This document shows positions 34,602 through 43,726 of a stretch of DNA of 64,000 nucleotides, one piece after another. Source of the DNA: Teredinibacter turnerae T7901 (lineage in GTDB: Bacteria > Pseudomonadota > Gammaproteobacteria > Pseudomonadales > Cellvibrionaceae). The notes beneath the pieces are model-generated. The model did no database searches. It saw only the letters and a program-made list of their open reading frames with translations, and was not told the DNA's origin. Both the position numbers and the translations under genes were made by a program. The DNA is taken from assembly GCF_000023025.1 (NCBI RefSeq), contig NC_012997.1:4151125-4215124 (forward strand). The letters are read 5' to 3'. Numbering within the stretch: position 1 is the stretch's first letter; each line of letters opens with the position of its first letter.

Positions 34602-35094
34602 GGTCTAACAATTCCTCTGGTGAGTTTGTGCAACATTCCGCGCCTTTTGCCGCTCCGGTTTGCACAGGCGAAGGCACACAGCAAGGAGGTTCGTCGTCAG
34701 CAACAGCTTCAACCGAATCGCCAAACTCGTCAATATCAGCGCGGGTATAAAAATGTTCCCATGGGATACCCTGTGGATCGGAAACCCAGTGCTTGTCGCT
34801 TTTCGCATAACAGCAGCGCGCATCCGCTTCATCGACGAAGGTGCCTTCGTTGGCATTTATCGCCCGGGTCCGCAATACAGCGAGATCCTCATCTGACAAT
34901 GCCTGCACGCCAAAGTGATTGAGTCCGGGGCGATCGCCGCGCGAAGAAATAGCAAATATCAGGCGCAAGTCTTCGATCAACCATTTTGCGTAATCGGATT
35001 TTATTTTATGCGCTTGCGCACCGAAGAGACGCGAGTAAAACTCGATGTTAGTCGCCAGGTTATCGACAGAAAGATGGACGTGGAAGTATGGCAT
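34588..35094 (-). CDS. arsI: ArsI/CadI family glyoxalase-fold dioxygenase (organoarsenical C-As lyase type) with Cys-rich tail
   Basis: A 168-residue vicinal-oxygen-chelate protein. ATG 35094 is fixed by AGGAGG 6 bases upstream; the frame extends further without a ribosome site. In ArsI the enzyme uses Fe(II) and oxygen to break the carbon-arsenic bond of trivalent organoarsenicals. The matching residues are seen: H5 in YFHVHLS, the His of GLNHFG, E113 in PWEHFY, and the substrate-binding vicinal pair C94-C95 (ARCCYAKSDKHWVSDP). The tail adds three further CC pairs (PPCCVP, AECCTN, RECC), typical of arsenic/metal binding. It overlaps a sigma factor gene. No arsR or arsM is visible nearby. Confidence 0.85.
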   Translation of the reverse strand: MPYFHVHLSVDNLATNIEFYSRLFGAQAHKIKSDYAKWLIEDLRLIFAISSRGDRPGLNHFGVQALSDEDLAVLRTRAINANEGTFVDEADARCCYAKSDKHWVSDPQGIPWEHFYTRADIDEFGDSVEAVADDEPPCCVPSPVQTGAAKGAECCTNSPEELLDRECC

Positions 35095-35269
35095 TTTGCC
35101 TCCTATTAAGGCCTTGATGAAAGACATCTTAATAGACGGTAAAAGTGGCTGCTGGTCGCAAAAAAAATTATGCCTAAGCCGTGAATCGATACGAATTGAC
35201 CACACGAGGAAAGCGGCCGCTAGGCCACCCCACATAAATCTAAGCCGGCGACTCCGCGAGTAGGTTAGC

Positions 35270-35896
35270 TTACACCCAACGACGAACTTGAGCGCGGTAA
35301 GTGTCGTACCTGCTTGAGAAGAGCGCGGCTAAGTGGCTTTCCTCTACACGCACCTGGCTGTATAGCGCGGTCAAACCCACTGCCAGGCATAGCAACGAGA
35401 ACACCGACGGCAGCGCCAGAAAAAACCCCACCTGCGCAAGCGCAACACCTAAATACATCGGGTTGCGAGAAAAGGCATAAAAGCCATCTGTTATAAGCGC
35501 TTCAGGGCCTCCGGGTTTAACACCGGATGCCCAATGGTGACCCATACGAAAATGGACAACAAGCACCCAGGCGAATCCGACTGTGAGCATAATATCGCCC
35601 AAAAGGAGTGCCGCCGATTGGTTCAGCGATGGAAACAACCCAAGGTAACTGTCCAGACCAGGGAAAATTAAGCGAAACACACACGCCAGCCAGATAACCA
35701 CGCGAAAAAAGCGGAATACCATGTGATTCCACCAGTTTGCACAGAAACGTGTGCCCGCGAAGACATATTCCCGGCCGGTGCGCTTCTTTTGAATAAGGAT
35801 ACGCAAGGTATAGAAGGCGGCGACAAAGGTGAAGAAACACGCAAGGTAGACCCGGTTAAAGTCAACCAGCTGGGGTAAATACTCTGATAATTGCAT
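35270..35896 (-). CDS. Membrane methyltransferase, isoprenylcysteine/PEMT-like
   Basis: A 208-residue protein with five predicted membrane helices. The C-terminal methyltransferase signature of the ICMT/PEMT group is visible: TDGFYAFSRNPMYLGVALAQVGFFLALPS, which holds the R-N/H-P-x-Y SAM-binding motif, and a late V-x-x-EE/H-like RVEESHLAALFSSRYDTYRAQVRRW. The substrate (lipid or peptide) is unknown. Confidence 0.82.
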   Translation of the reverse strand: MQLSEYLPQLVDFNRVYLACFFTFVAAFYTLRILIQKKRTGREYVFAGTRFCANWWNHMVFRFFRVVIWLACVFRLIFPGLDSYLGLFPSLNQSAALLLGDIMLTVGFAWVLVVHFRMGHHWASGVKPGGPEALITDGFYAFSRNPMYLGVALAQVGFFLALPSVFSLLCLAVGLTALYSQVRVEESHLAALFSSRYDTYRAQVRRWV

Positions 35897-36193
35897 AGAT
35901 GAACCAAGGGTGGGCGCGCATTGTACATGCCCGAAATAAATGGAGTGCGCAGCGAAACTTCACAGCCATTAGATCAGTTTTAGAGAAATGGGTAAAGCCG
36001 ACGGGGCGGATAAAAATAATGGAGACGACGATTGCCGATGGTGATAGCGTCTGGTGGTGATGGTGTCTGCCAAACTAGACTACTCAGTCTAAATTGCACA
36101 ACAGCCAAACAAACGTGAATAAAGAAAAAGATTATAAAAACAAAAAAGCTGGCAACATAGGCCAGCTTTTTAAGATTCGTTTTGCCGCTTAGC
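35897..36193. other. Intergenic region with the cold-shock gene terminator
   Basis: About 300 bases without a gene. The only structured element is the terminator at 36142-36171. The rest is AT-rich. Confidence 0.4.
36142..36171 (-). terminator. Rho-independent terminator of the cold-shock gene
   Basis: AGCTGGC / GCCAGCT arms (36147-36153, 36161-36167) around a 7-base loop are followed on the minus strand by a T-run, 23 bases after the stop of the cold-shock gene. A T-run also exists on the plus side, so it may act in both directions. Confidence 0.85.
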
Positions 36194-36403
36194 TTATAGG
36201 GCAACGATGTTTTGCGCTTGTGGGCCTTTCTGACCGTCGGTAACGGTGAATTCCACTTGCTGGCCTTCAGTAAGGGTTTTGAAGCCAGAGCTTTCAATAG
36301 CGCTGAAATGGGCGAAAACGTCAGGACCGGAAGGCTGAGAAATAAAACCAAAACCTTTAGATTCGTTGAACCATTTTACGGTGCCAGTGACTTTGTTAGA
36401 CAT
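36194..36403 (-). CDS. CspA-family cold-shock protein
   Basis: A 69-residue single cold-shock domain that binds single-stranded RNA/DNA as a chaperone. ATG 36403 is chosen because the family begins [13 protein letters not shown] and AGGATC lies just upstream. RNP1 (KGFGFI) and RNP2 (DVFAHFS) are intact. The long A/T-rich leader upstream could carry a cold-regulated structure, but none is certain. Transcription ends at the hairpin 23 bases downstream. Confidence 0.95.
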   Translation of the reverse strand: MSNKVTGTVKWFNESKGFGFISQPSGPDVFAHFSAIESSGFKTLTEGQQVEFTVTDGQKGPQAQNIVAL

Positions 36404-36418
36404 AATAAGATCCTGCAA

Positions 36419-36640
36419 AAAAATAAACGGGTGCCTATAAAAAGGCGAGGTAGCTGAAATAAAGACTGATATTTAGAAACTACAGGACGAAGAACTACAG
36501 AGATACTACGAACGGGAGAGTATAAAAAAAGCTTGCTTCCTAGCTAGGGCGCAAGTTACAGGCCTGATACAAAACAGTCAAGCACTATTTTTAATAATCT
36601 TCATCGACACGGATTACTCAGAAATCAGGCCTGTCGCTGA
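36419..36640. other. Intergenic leader of the cold-shock gene
   Basis: No gene seen. It holds the promoter and untranslated leader of the cold-shock gene, and beyond that the downstream end of the ebo cluster. Confidence 0.4.
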
Positions 36641-38026
36641 TCAACGCCCCACGGCGCGCAATAGCAAGTCAAAGATTGCCGTTGCGGCAATGCCCGATTG
36701 CGCATTACCGTTGCCAAGCAGCGACGAATCCGAGGCTATGAGAATTGCACCATCCTGGGGATTTTCCGTGAGCGCACCGTGGGAGCCTTTAACCAGGGAC
36801 GTATCGAGCGGAATCAGGTCCATTAGATAGCGAAACCCAAGTTTCTTCTTAAGGAGAATTTTCGCCGCTTTTAGCATTGGAAAGGTTATTTTCGGATCGA
36901 CGAACAGCTCTACCGGGTCATAGCCTGGCTTGCGGTGGATATCCACGCAACGAGCGAAATCCGGTGCGCGGCTGTCGTCAAGCCAGTAGTAATAGCTAAA
37001 CCAACAGTCGGGCTTGGCGATGGCAATCAGCTCCCCGCTGCGCTCATGGCTCAAACCGTGTACCTGTTTGCCCCGCTCATCCAGCAGGAATTCCACCTCG
37101 GGCTGTTGTTCCACCAGCGCGCGCACGGCTTGTAATAGGCCTTTGTCCTGAACGTAAATGTGCGCCACTTGATGGTCCGCCACCGCAAACACACGGCTCG
37201 CGCCAGCATCCAGCAGCTCCAGACCAAGCTCCTCACGCACCTTTAGCCATCCTTGTTCACGGAACAGCCGGTTCAAATGGCAAGCCTTGTTGACCGGTTG
37301 AATGCCATATTCCGATAACACTACCACCCGATAATCGTTAGCGTCTGCGTAATCAATCAGCTGCCCGCACACCGCATCGATTGAGCGCAATTCGTCAGGA
37401 ATACTCGGATGTTCAGGCCCAACTTTTTGCATCGCGTAATCCAGATGCGGCAGGTACACCGCCGCAAAGTCCGGCGCGCGCATTTCCAGGGTGCGCACGG
37501 CGGCATCAGCGATCCATTGGCTGGACACAATACTGCTTTTGGGCCCCCAGAAATTGAACAACGGAAAGGTGCCCAGCTCCTGATTGAGCATAGCGCGCAA
37601 TTCACCCGGTGCAGTGTAGATATCGGGAAGTTTGCGACCGTCAGCCGGATACATCGGGCGCACCGTAATCGCGGTATCCGCCGGGCAGTACATGTTGTAC
37701 CAACAAAAAATATTGGCGGTGCTGGCCTGGGGTTGCTGCTGTTTTAGTTGAGTCCAGATTTGTGGGGCCTGAACCAGGTGATTGCTCTGATGCCAAAAGC
37801 GTATCTCTGCCTGATCGCGAAAATACCAGCCGTTGCCAACAATGCCATGCTGCGCAGGCGCCGTCCCGGTAAAATACGTGGTTTGCACGGAACAGGTAAC
37901 CGCCGGCAGCATGGAGTGAATATGTGATTGCGCCCCCCGTTCAGCCAGCTGTTTCAGGTGAGGGGTATGTTCGCCAATATGCTTGGGGCTTAAACCCACT
38001 ACATTCAAAACCAGCAATTTTGCCAT
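36641..38026 (-). CDS. eboF: EboF-like alkaline phosphatase/nucleotide pyrophosphatase family protein
   Basis: A 461-residue enzyme of the alkaline phosphatase superfamily (type I phosphodiesterase/nucleotide pyrophosphatase). It starts MAKLLVLNVVGLSPKHIGEHTP, with HSMLPAVTCSVQTTYFTG around the nucleophile Thr/Ser and AQHGIVGNGW; metal ligands follow in YLPHLDYAMQKVGP and VVVLSEYGIQPV and in GSHGALTEN near the end. It closes a six-gene minus-strand cluster matching the ebo operon. In other bacteria ebo products are needed to move or prepare small-molecule precursors for the periplasm; the substrate here is unknown. Confidence 0.87.
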   Translation of the reverse strand: MAKLLVLNVVGLSPKHIGEHTPHLKQLAERGAQSHIHSMLPAVTCSVQTTYFTGTAPAQHGIVGNGWYFRDQAEIRFWHQSNHLVQAPQIWTQLKQQQPQASTANIFCWYNMYCPADTAITVRPMYPADGRKLPDIYTAPGELRAMLNQELGTFPLFNFWGPKSSIVSSQWIADAAVRTLEMRAPDFAAVYLPHLDYAMQKVGPEHPSIPDELRSIDAVCGQLIDYADANDYRVVVLSEYGIQPVNKACHLNRLFREQGWLKVREELGLELLDAGASRVFAVADHQVAHIYVQDKGLLQAVRALVEQQPEVEFLLDERGKQVHGLSHERSGELIAIAKPDCWFSYYYWLDDSRAPDFARCVDIHRKPGYDPVELFVDPKITFPMLKAAKILLKKKLGFRYLMDLIPLDTSLVKGSHGALTENPQDGAILIASDSSLLGNGNAQSGIAATAIFDLLLRAVGR

Positions 38027-38083
38027 TGATCGGTACGCCTTGTATTTCGAGAATTACGTTGGTTATCAGGTAGGGGGGACGGC

Positions 38084-38974
38084 TTACGCCTCAGAAGATT
38101 TAATCGGCTTCTGGCCTCGCAAAACTGAATTGCCCTCGAACAATTCCGCCTGGTCAAAGTCCGCAGTCTGCCAATCTTCTGCCGCAATCTGACCGCTCTG
38201 CTGGTAGGCCGCCAATGCATTCGCGTAACACATTTGGTGAACCTCCGTTTGAGGAATGCCGGACTGTAACATCAGGTTGGCTGTTTTCGGCACCGCCATC
38301 GGGTCGGACACACCCCAGTCTGCGCTGGAGTCGATAAAAATGCGCTCTGAGCCATATTGCCGCGCAATATTCACCATTCGCTCGCTGCCCATTTTAGTTT
38401 GCGGATAGAGCGTGAATGCGGTCCAATAGCCGCGATCTAATACCGCCTTAACGGTATTTTCGTTGTTGTGATCAATCACCACCTGCGACGGCAATAAGCC
38501 GTGTTCCTCGCAGATATCCATCGTCAGAATGGTGCCTTTGAGTTTGTCTCGGTGCGGTGTATGTACCATTACGGGAAGATCAAATTGCTTGGCTAATTCC
38601 AGCTGCGCGCGAAAATATTTTTCTTCCAACGCCGTTTGTTCATCGAAACCAATTTCACCGACTGCCACCACACCCTCTTTTGCCAAAAACAACGGCAGGA
38701 TTTCCATAACCGCTTCCGCAAGCGGTTCGTTATTGGCTTCTTTCGAGTTCAAACCGATAGTGCAATAGTGTTTTATTCCAAATTGCGACGCGCGGAAGCG
38801 TTCCCACCCCACCAATGACGCGAGATAATCTTTGTAGGTGTCTACCGATGTGCGTGGCTGCCCGAGCCAGAATGCCGGTTCGATAACAGCCACCACGCCC
38901 GCTTCCGCCATTGCCTGGTAGTCATCGGTGGTGCGCGCACTCATGTGTACGTGTGGATCAATATACATAGTCAA
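38084..38974 (-). CDS. eboB: EboB-like TatD family metal-dependent hydrolase
   Basis: A 296-residue TatD-type TIM-barrel hydrolase. The metal motif YIDPHVHMSAR starts the protein; further ligands lie in VGEIGFDEQT (Glu), VMVHTPHRDK (His), VIDHNNENT (His) and IDSSADWG (Asp). TatD enzymes are nucleases or amidohydrolases; in ebo clusters the role is unknown. It starts 7 bases after the eboA stop. Confidence 0.88.
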   Translation of the reverse strand: MTMYIDPHVHMSARTTDDYQAMAEAGVVAVIEPAFWLGQPRTSVDTYKDYLASLVGWERFRASQFGIKHYCTIGLNSKEANNEPLAEAVMEILPLFLAKEGVVAVGEIGFDEQTALEEKYFRAQLELAKQFDLPVMVHTPHRDKLKGTILTMDICEEHGLLPSQVVIDHNNENTVKAVLDRGYWTAFTLYPQTKMGSERMVNIARQYGSERIFIDSSADWGVSDPMAVPKTANLMLQSGIPQTEVHQMCYANALAAYQQSGQIAAEDWQTADFDQAELFEGNSVLRGQKPIKSSEA

Positions 38975-38980
38975 TACCTC

Positions 38981-39835
38981 TCAGTTGTCCCACGCTGCGA
39001 GGTCTTCCCAGCGCAATGTATTAGCAGGTTGATCGGGAAGTTGCGCGGCCAGGGTTTGTGCCTTTGGCAGGTTATTTTCCCGTAAGCCGAGCACAATCGC
39101 CGCTCGAATTTTTGGCGAACTGATCGCCGATTGGTGTTCTAAAAATTGAAAATCCGCATCGCTGGATGCGTTCCAGGCAGGGCAGCAATAAAGATCCCAG
39201 GGGACCGGGCGCGATGCTGCCTGACGCTCACGAGCGTAATCCTGCAACATCGCCACCAACGCCGAATTATTACGCTCGCGTACGCCGACAATGGACCAAA
39301 TGGGTACCGCAAGGAAAGCCGCTTTTAGTACCAGCTGGTTCCATCCAGCAGCATCGAAATACCGCTGTGGGTAATCGGTGTGATGGGCAACCGCACAAAA
39401 TACGCTTTCGATATTACTGCGTGCAGCTTCGCGCGCGCGCTCCACAAACGTTTCGCCGTCAGGAATGAATTGCAGGCTCTTTACCAACACTATCAGCTCA
39501 TTGACATCAGCGGTTTTAAACAATTCGGACATTGCCGCCGTGTACTCATTCGCATCGACGAGCGCGGCCAGTTCCAGCAAAATCAGTAAACGCGCTGCCT
39601 GACCCATTGACCAATTTTGCAAGGCGCCAAACGGGTCCAGATCCGCGTCTAACTCCAGGTGTGTTGTTGCCGATTTAAACCAGCGCGGCGCCATGGCAAA
39701 ATTTAAAAAGAATCCGGCGCGCGTATAATTGTTGCGAGACACCTCAATATTCGCCGTCAAATTCTGCCAGCCCGGGCCAGTACTCAGTGCTTTTCGCAGA
39801 CCGTCGTACAAAGGTTGATTCTGAATATTTTTCAT
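38981..39835 (-). CDS. eboA: EboA domain protein
   Basis: A 284-residue soluble protein assigned to EboA by its helical repeat character (WSMGQAARLLILLELAALV, VKSLQFIPDGETFVERAREA, ARSNIESVFCAVAHHTDYP) and its place in the ebo cluster. ATG 39835 is preferred to a GTG at 39883 that lies in a repeat-rich leader. No catalytic motif is visible. The HHTDYPQRYFD segment and the neighbourhood carry the assignment. Confidence 0.78.
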   Translation of the reverse strand: MKNIQNQPLYDGLRKALSTGPGWQNLTANIEVSRNNYTRAGFFLNFAMAPRWFKSATTHLELDADLDPFGALQNWSMGQAARLLILLELAALVDANEYTAAMSELFKTADVNELIVLVKSLQFIPDGETFVERAREAARSNIESVFCAVAHHTDYPQRYFDAAGWNQLVLKAAFLAVPIWSIVGVRERNNSALVAMLQDYARERQAASRPVPWDLYCCPAWNASSDADFQFLEHQSAISSPKIRAAIVLGLRENNLPKAQTLAAQLPDQPANTLRWEDLAAWDN

Positions 39836-39874
39836 AACAATTGGCTTTAGTGTTCGGCTTAGGCTTTCGGTTGC

Positions 39875-39960
39875 AACACGCACTTACAACAAGTAGTTAC
39901 GACATGTACTTACGACAAGTTGCTGCGACAAATTATTGTGACAAATAGCTACAACAAGCG
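39875..39960. repeat. Degenerate ~15-base repeats upstream of eboA
   Basis: About five to six imperfect copies of a TTACGACAAGTAGC-like motif (acttacaacaagtagt, tacgacatgtact, tacgacaagttgct, gcgacaaattatt, gtgacaaatagct) lie between eboC and eboA. They may bind a regulator or be a slippage product. Confidence 0.5.
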
Positions 39961-40012
39961 CATATCTGAGCAATCTATTTACTTTAAGCTCACGACTCGC
40001 GTCACCCCGCGT

Positions 40013-40942
40013 TTAGCTGGCGGCATACCACTTTTGTAGAAATATGCCAGCAGCAAAACAGCAGGCGGTAAATAGTGCGATCTGCGTTTGCCCCAGAACC
40101 AGTAGCAAGCTGGTATCGATAAGGCACATTCCCGAAAGCAAGATACCCACCGCCTGTGGAATATTTCGGCGCGCGCCTGGCATTAAATAGCGAATGCCAT
40201 GCGCGATCCACAGCAAGGTTAAAAGTGCAGCGGCAGCGGCGAGAAAATCAAAATATCCCACACACAACAAAAACAGTATAAAACCGCTGGGGCAAAGCAA
40301 TAACACAATTGGCCAGCGGCTCTCGAGCGAATTTACATGTTCCGACCGAGCTAAATAGGTAATACCTGCGATATAAACCAGTAAGGCCGCGCCTGCAACG
40401 AGTACCGCCGTATTCGGCGTTGCGATGACGCTCGCCGCTGTGATATAGACCAGCAGCCGACAGCTGCCCATCATCCAGGCCGCATGCGGCCATTGCTTGT
40501 GTCGCGCGTTGTACAGCAGAATTGCCGCCAGCAGCCCACTGGCAGACACAATGGGCAGCCATTGTTGGCCGTCATTTGCGGCAAACCAAAGCAATACCAG
40601 GGCAAGCGCAACAAAACCACACGCGTAAAATGCCACTTCGGTAACCGACACATCGCCCCGTACAATTGGCCGGTCTTGTTTGTGCGCCCTATCCCATTCA
40701 GCATCGAAAGCGTCATTCAAAAACATACCGGCCAAATAAAACAGACTTAGCGCCGCCAGCGTCAGTGCGATCTGTACGCCATCGTTCTGTACACTAACCT
40801 TTAGTACATCGTTGCTCAGCGCACTATTGCTAAGTGCACCAGCACCCAAGCCACCAACCAGGGCCATACCGGCCAGTGTGTTAGTCCAAACCGTTGGCAA
40901 ATTAGGTATACGCCCAAGCTGCATTATCGTATTTATTTTCAT
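40013..40942 (-). CDS. eboC: EboC-like UbiA family prenyltransferase
   Basis: A 309-residue inner-membrane protein of the UbiA superfamily with about eight helices. The first prenyl-diphosphate/Mg site is NDAFDAEWDRAHKQDRPI (D-x3-D type); the usual second motif is weaker. The start LGRIPNLPTVWTNTLAGM is typical. UbiA enzymes join isoprenoid chains to acceptors. In ebo clusters this membrane enzyme is always present. It overlaps eboE by 4 bases (ATGA). Confidence 0.88.
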   Translation of the reverse strand: MKINTIMQLGRIPNLPTVWTNTLAGMALVGGLGAGALSNSALSNDVLKVSVQNDGVQIALTLAALSLFYLAGMFLNDAFDAEWDRAHKQDRPIVRGDVSVTEVAFYACGFVALALVLLWFAANDGQQWLPIVSASGLLAAILLYNARHKQWPHAAWMMGSCRLLVYITAASVIATPNTAVLVAGAALLVYIAGITYLARSEHVNSLESRWPIVLLLCPSGFILFLLCVGYFDFLAAAAALLTLLWIAHGIRYLMPGARRNIPQAVGILLSGMCLIDTSLLLVLGQTQIALFTACCFAAGIFLQKWYAAS

Positions 40943-42147
40943 CTCAGTCGCTCCAGCACCCAGTCCAGTTCTCGCGCAATGCTGTCTTCAATGGTCGCGG
41001 TTTTTAATGGCTCAGGCAGCACGCCGAAGGTGTAGGTTTCGACTTCCAGATGGGTGGAATAAATATTGTCGTTTTGTGCCGCCAAAAATTCGATTAAATC
41101 CGCCTGCGTTGTACCCAGCCCATCTACGGACTGAAAAAACACCGGCACATGAAAATGACTGCGTAATTCCTGGTGTGATTGAACTGCCGCCAGCGCTTCT
41201 GGTAAATCCAGAAAAAATTCAGTGCTATTATTTTCACGAATATTGGACTGGTGTAAATACACCCCCTCAGCAAAGGAAGCGAGTTTGGTGCGTGTAACAT
41301 CATCAACCTTGTGCACCTGTAACGCCGAGCTCAACTGAACTTTGTGGATAGGCACACCAGCCTCCACCAGCATCTCTGCTGCCGCGCGGGAAGATTCATA
41401 CATTACCGCTGCGTGGCACGTGTCCAGACAGACACCGAGATATTGCTTGAGCGAGGCGAGCGACAATGACTGTCTATCCTTTTCGTCGCCACCGCGCGCG
41501 TCAAACACCAGTTCACGCCAGCGCTCCAGAGCGCCTTCACTAAAAAGATGTGTAGTAAAAAAGTCGACCGTTTCCGATGTGGTTTCAAGAAAGCAGCCGG
41601 GTTCCGGCTCAAGAGCGAGATGGATACAGTGACCCGTTTTTTGGTGTAAATGGTAGAGCGCAGCAGCAACTTTCAATAAATTATGGACAGCTGTTTCCAG
41701 TTTGCCTTGCGCTAGCAAGTCCGGCTTAAAACCAACAGGCACCGTAGAAATACTGCCGTGCATACCCGCAGGTAAAAGCGCCGCCAGCAACGTCGCGAGT
41801 GTTTCGGTGTATACCACTCTTTCTGGCGTCGTCCAGTCTGGCTGGTAAACCGCTTGCTTCACTGGCGCGCCGTGAAACTTACCGTAAGGAAACCCGTTGA
41901 TGGTGAAAACGTAAAGCTGGGTTTCATTTAACCACTGCTGAAAAATAGATAAAGCCGCGGCGTCTCGCGCAAGCGCATGCGCGGCAACAGCAGAAAGCCG
42001 CAGGCCAACCCCCATGGGCTGGTCAGGGCAAAATCGGCTTTTCACCTGTGGCAAAGAGTGTTGCAATGCCTCGAAAAAAGGTGACCACTCTTCGCCAGGG
42101 TGAATATTCGTGCAATAGGTGAGATGGCAATGATGGTGTAATTGCAT
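40939..42147 (-). CDS. eboE: EboE-like metabolite traffic protein (TIM-barrel)
   Basis: A 402-residue protein resembling sugar isomerase-like TIM barrels and assigned to EboE. Characteristic stretches are CHLTYCTNIHPGEEW at the start, FTINGFPYGKFHG, HLALEPEPGCFLETTSET, GVCLDTCHAAVMYE and SVDGLGTTQADLIEFL. It lies 1 base overlapped with eboD (TAATG) and overlaps eboC by ATGA, showing tight translational coupling. Confidence 0.87.
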   Translation of the reverse strand: MQLHHHCHLTYCTNIHPGEEWSPFFEALQHSLPQVKSRFCPDQPMGVGLRLSAVAAHALARDAAALSIFQQWLNETQLYVFTINGFPYGKFHGAPVKQAVYQPDWTTPERVVYTETLATLLAALLPAGMHGSISTVPVGFKPDLLAQGKLETAVHNLLKVAAALYHLHQKTGHCIHLALEPEPGCFLETTSETVDFFTTHLFSEGALERWRELVFDARGGDEKDRQSLSLASLKQYLGVCLDTCHAAVMYESSRAAAEMLVEAGVPIHKVQLSSALQVHKVDDVTRTKLASFAEGVYLHQSNIRENNSTEFFLDLPEALAAVQSHQELRSHFHVPVFFQSVDGLGTTQADLIEFLAAQNDNIYSTHLEVETYTFGVLPEPLKTATIEDSIARELDWVLERLR

Positions 42148-43364
42148 TAGCCCGCTACCCGCGCAAGGCGATTCTCACGCTTGGCCTGCACGGCTAATTT
42201 ATCGCGCGCGCGCAGCAATGCCTCGGTGTCTATTTCGCTGGCTTCCAGGGTTTTGCCAATATCAGTTAGCAAGGTAATGCACAGGCGGCCACCCAGGTGC
42301 TGGCGAAATTCTTCGAGACCGACCAACAACTCGCTATTACCCTGCCCGTCTGCACTGATTAATGCGTCATCCCACAGGCTAAAGCCTAACCCTTGAATTA
42401 CCGCTAACACCTGGTCACATGCAGCCTGGTTCAATAACCCGATTTCCACTGCGTAGAGCGCATCCAACGCCATTCCAATGGCTACAGCTTCACCGTGGGA
42501 CAACGCGTGTTTGGTGAGCGACTCGAGCTTGTGCGCACTCCAGTGACCATAATCCAGTGGGCGGGCACTGCCCTGCTCGAACGGGTCACCGCCAAGACAA
42601 ATCTGATTGAGGTGCAGCTGGGCACAGCGTTTTATTAAATGGTGTGTTGCTCGTGGCTCACGCGCATTTAATGCCTGCTGATTTTGCGCAATCCAGAAAA
42701 AGAATTCCGCATCGCGAATTAAAGCAACTTTAACGGCTTCAGCAAAGCCGGACCGAAAATCGCGCGCACTCAAGCTATCGAGAAAAGCTGCGTCATTAAT
42801 GATAGCGTGCGGTACAGCAAAGCAGCCAAGCAAATTTTTGATACCCTGACTGTTAATACCGTTTTTTACTCCCACACCCGCATCATTTTGCGCGAGCACA
42901 GTGGTGGGCATGCGAATCAGGCGCATGCCGCGATGAAAAGTTGAGGCTGCATAACCAACCGCATCCAGCACACCACCACCGCCAATTGCGACAATAAAAG
43001 ATTGACGGTCCATACCTGCGGCCAGCATTAAATCGTATATCGCGTCGATTTGGATTTGATTTTTTGCCGCCTCACCGCCGGGCACAGGGTGCACAGCATC
43101 AACCAGGTTTAATTCGTGCACACTGCAGTATTTGGTGATCGCGTTTGCCAGTTCCGGGTTTACATCCAATACGCCCTGGTCAATAAAAAATTGCAGCTTA
43201 GGCACAGCGCCCTTGTGATCCCCTTTAACCTCGCTGACGAATGTTAAATTTTCGGCTGCAAAAGCATTACGGGTAAAACACAAAGGGTAACTGAACTTAA
43301 GAGAAAAGCTCGGGTACAGCGGTGAGTCATCCATTTCACTGGACGGGGGGACGTTTGAATTCAT
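42147..43364 (-). CDS. eboD: EboD-like 3-dehydroquinate synthase family protein
   Basis: A 405-residue member of the dehydroquinate synthase (AroB)/sugar-phosphate cyclase superfamily and the first gene of the cluster. The NAD motif is FIVAIGGGGVLDAVGYAAST; substrate/zinc residues lie in RMPTTVLAQNDAGVGVKNGINSQGIKN, SGFAEAVKVALI and DYGHWSAHKLE and SHGEAVAIG. It is not the housekeeping AroB; the ebo member is suspected to cyclise a sugar phosphate. Confidence 0.88.
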   Translation of the reverse strand: MNSNVPPSSEMDDSPLYPSFSLKFSYPLCFTRNAFAAENLTFVSEVKGDHKGAVPKLQFFIDQGVLDVNPELANAITKYCSVHELNLVDAVHPVPGGEAAKNQIQIDAIYDLMLAAGMDRQSFIVAIGGGGVLDAVGYAASTFHRGMRLIRMPTTVLAQNDAGVGVKNGINSQGIKNLLGCFAVPHAIINDAAFLDSLSARDFRSGFAEAVKVALIRDAEFFFWIAQNQQALNAREPRATHHLIKRCAQLHLNQICLGGDPFEQGSARPLDYGHWSAHKLESLTKHALSHGEAVAIGMALDALYAVEIGLLNQAACDQVLAVIQGLGFSLWDDALISADGQGNSELLVGLEEFRQHLGGRLCITLLTDIGKTLEASEIDTEALLRARDKLAVQAKRENRLARVAG

Positions 43365-43726
43365 GTTAATAACCTATCACTGTTCTGCACTGCGGCGCAC
43401 AGACATGCTACCAGGCAAAAAGATTCACTCTAACAAAACCTCCCTGCGGCAAGGGTAAACACCAGAGTGCGTTGGCGTGAACCCGTCGTTCATTCCTATT
43501 GACCATGTTCGCGAAACCTTTGTTCGCGAAACCTACGCTTGCGAAACCTGCGTTTACGAAACCCATGTTTGCGATGTGGTAATTGCGGATGGCGCTGTGC
43601 AGTTGCTTTTTATAATTCGTCGCTTGTTTTTACGATTATTGTTAGTTTTGCGCTGCATTGAATGAGTGTTAACAGGCTCTAGGTTAAACCATAGAACCGG
43701 CGATAGCTATCCGCAGCGCGCGCCAT
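43365..43726. repeat. Intergenic region with a 15-base tandem repeat
   Basis: The region before eboD (promoter of the cluster) contains nearly five copies of a 15-base unit (gttcgcgaaaccttt, gttcgcgaaacctac, gcttgcgaaacctgc, gtttacgaaacccat, gtttgcgatg) at 43507-43578. A 62-codon frame through it is considered a chance product. No gene is supported. Confidence 0.65.

Noticed and set aside
43477-43665. Cys/Glu/Thr repeat peptide gene
   Set aside because: It is a translation of the 15-base tandem repeat and ends in random hydrophobic sequence; no ribosome binding site.
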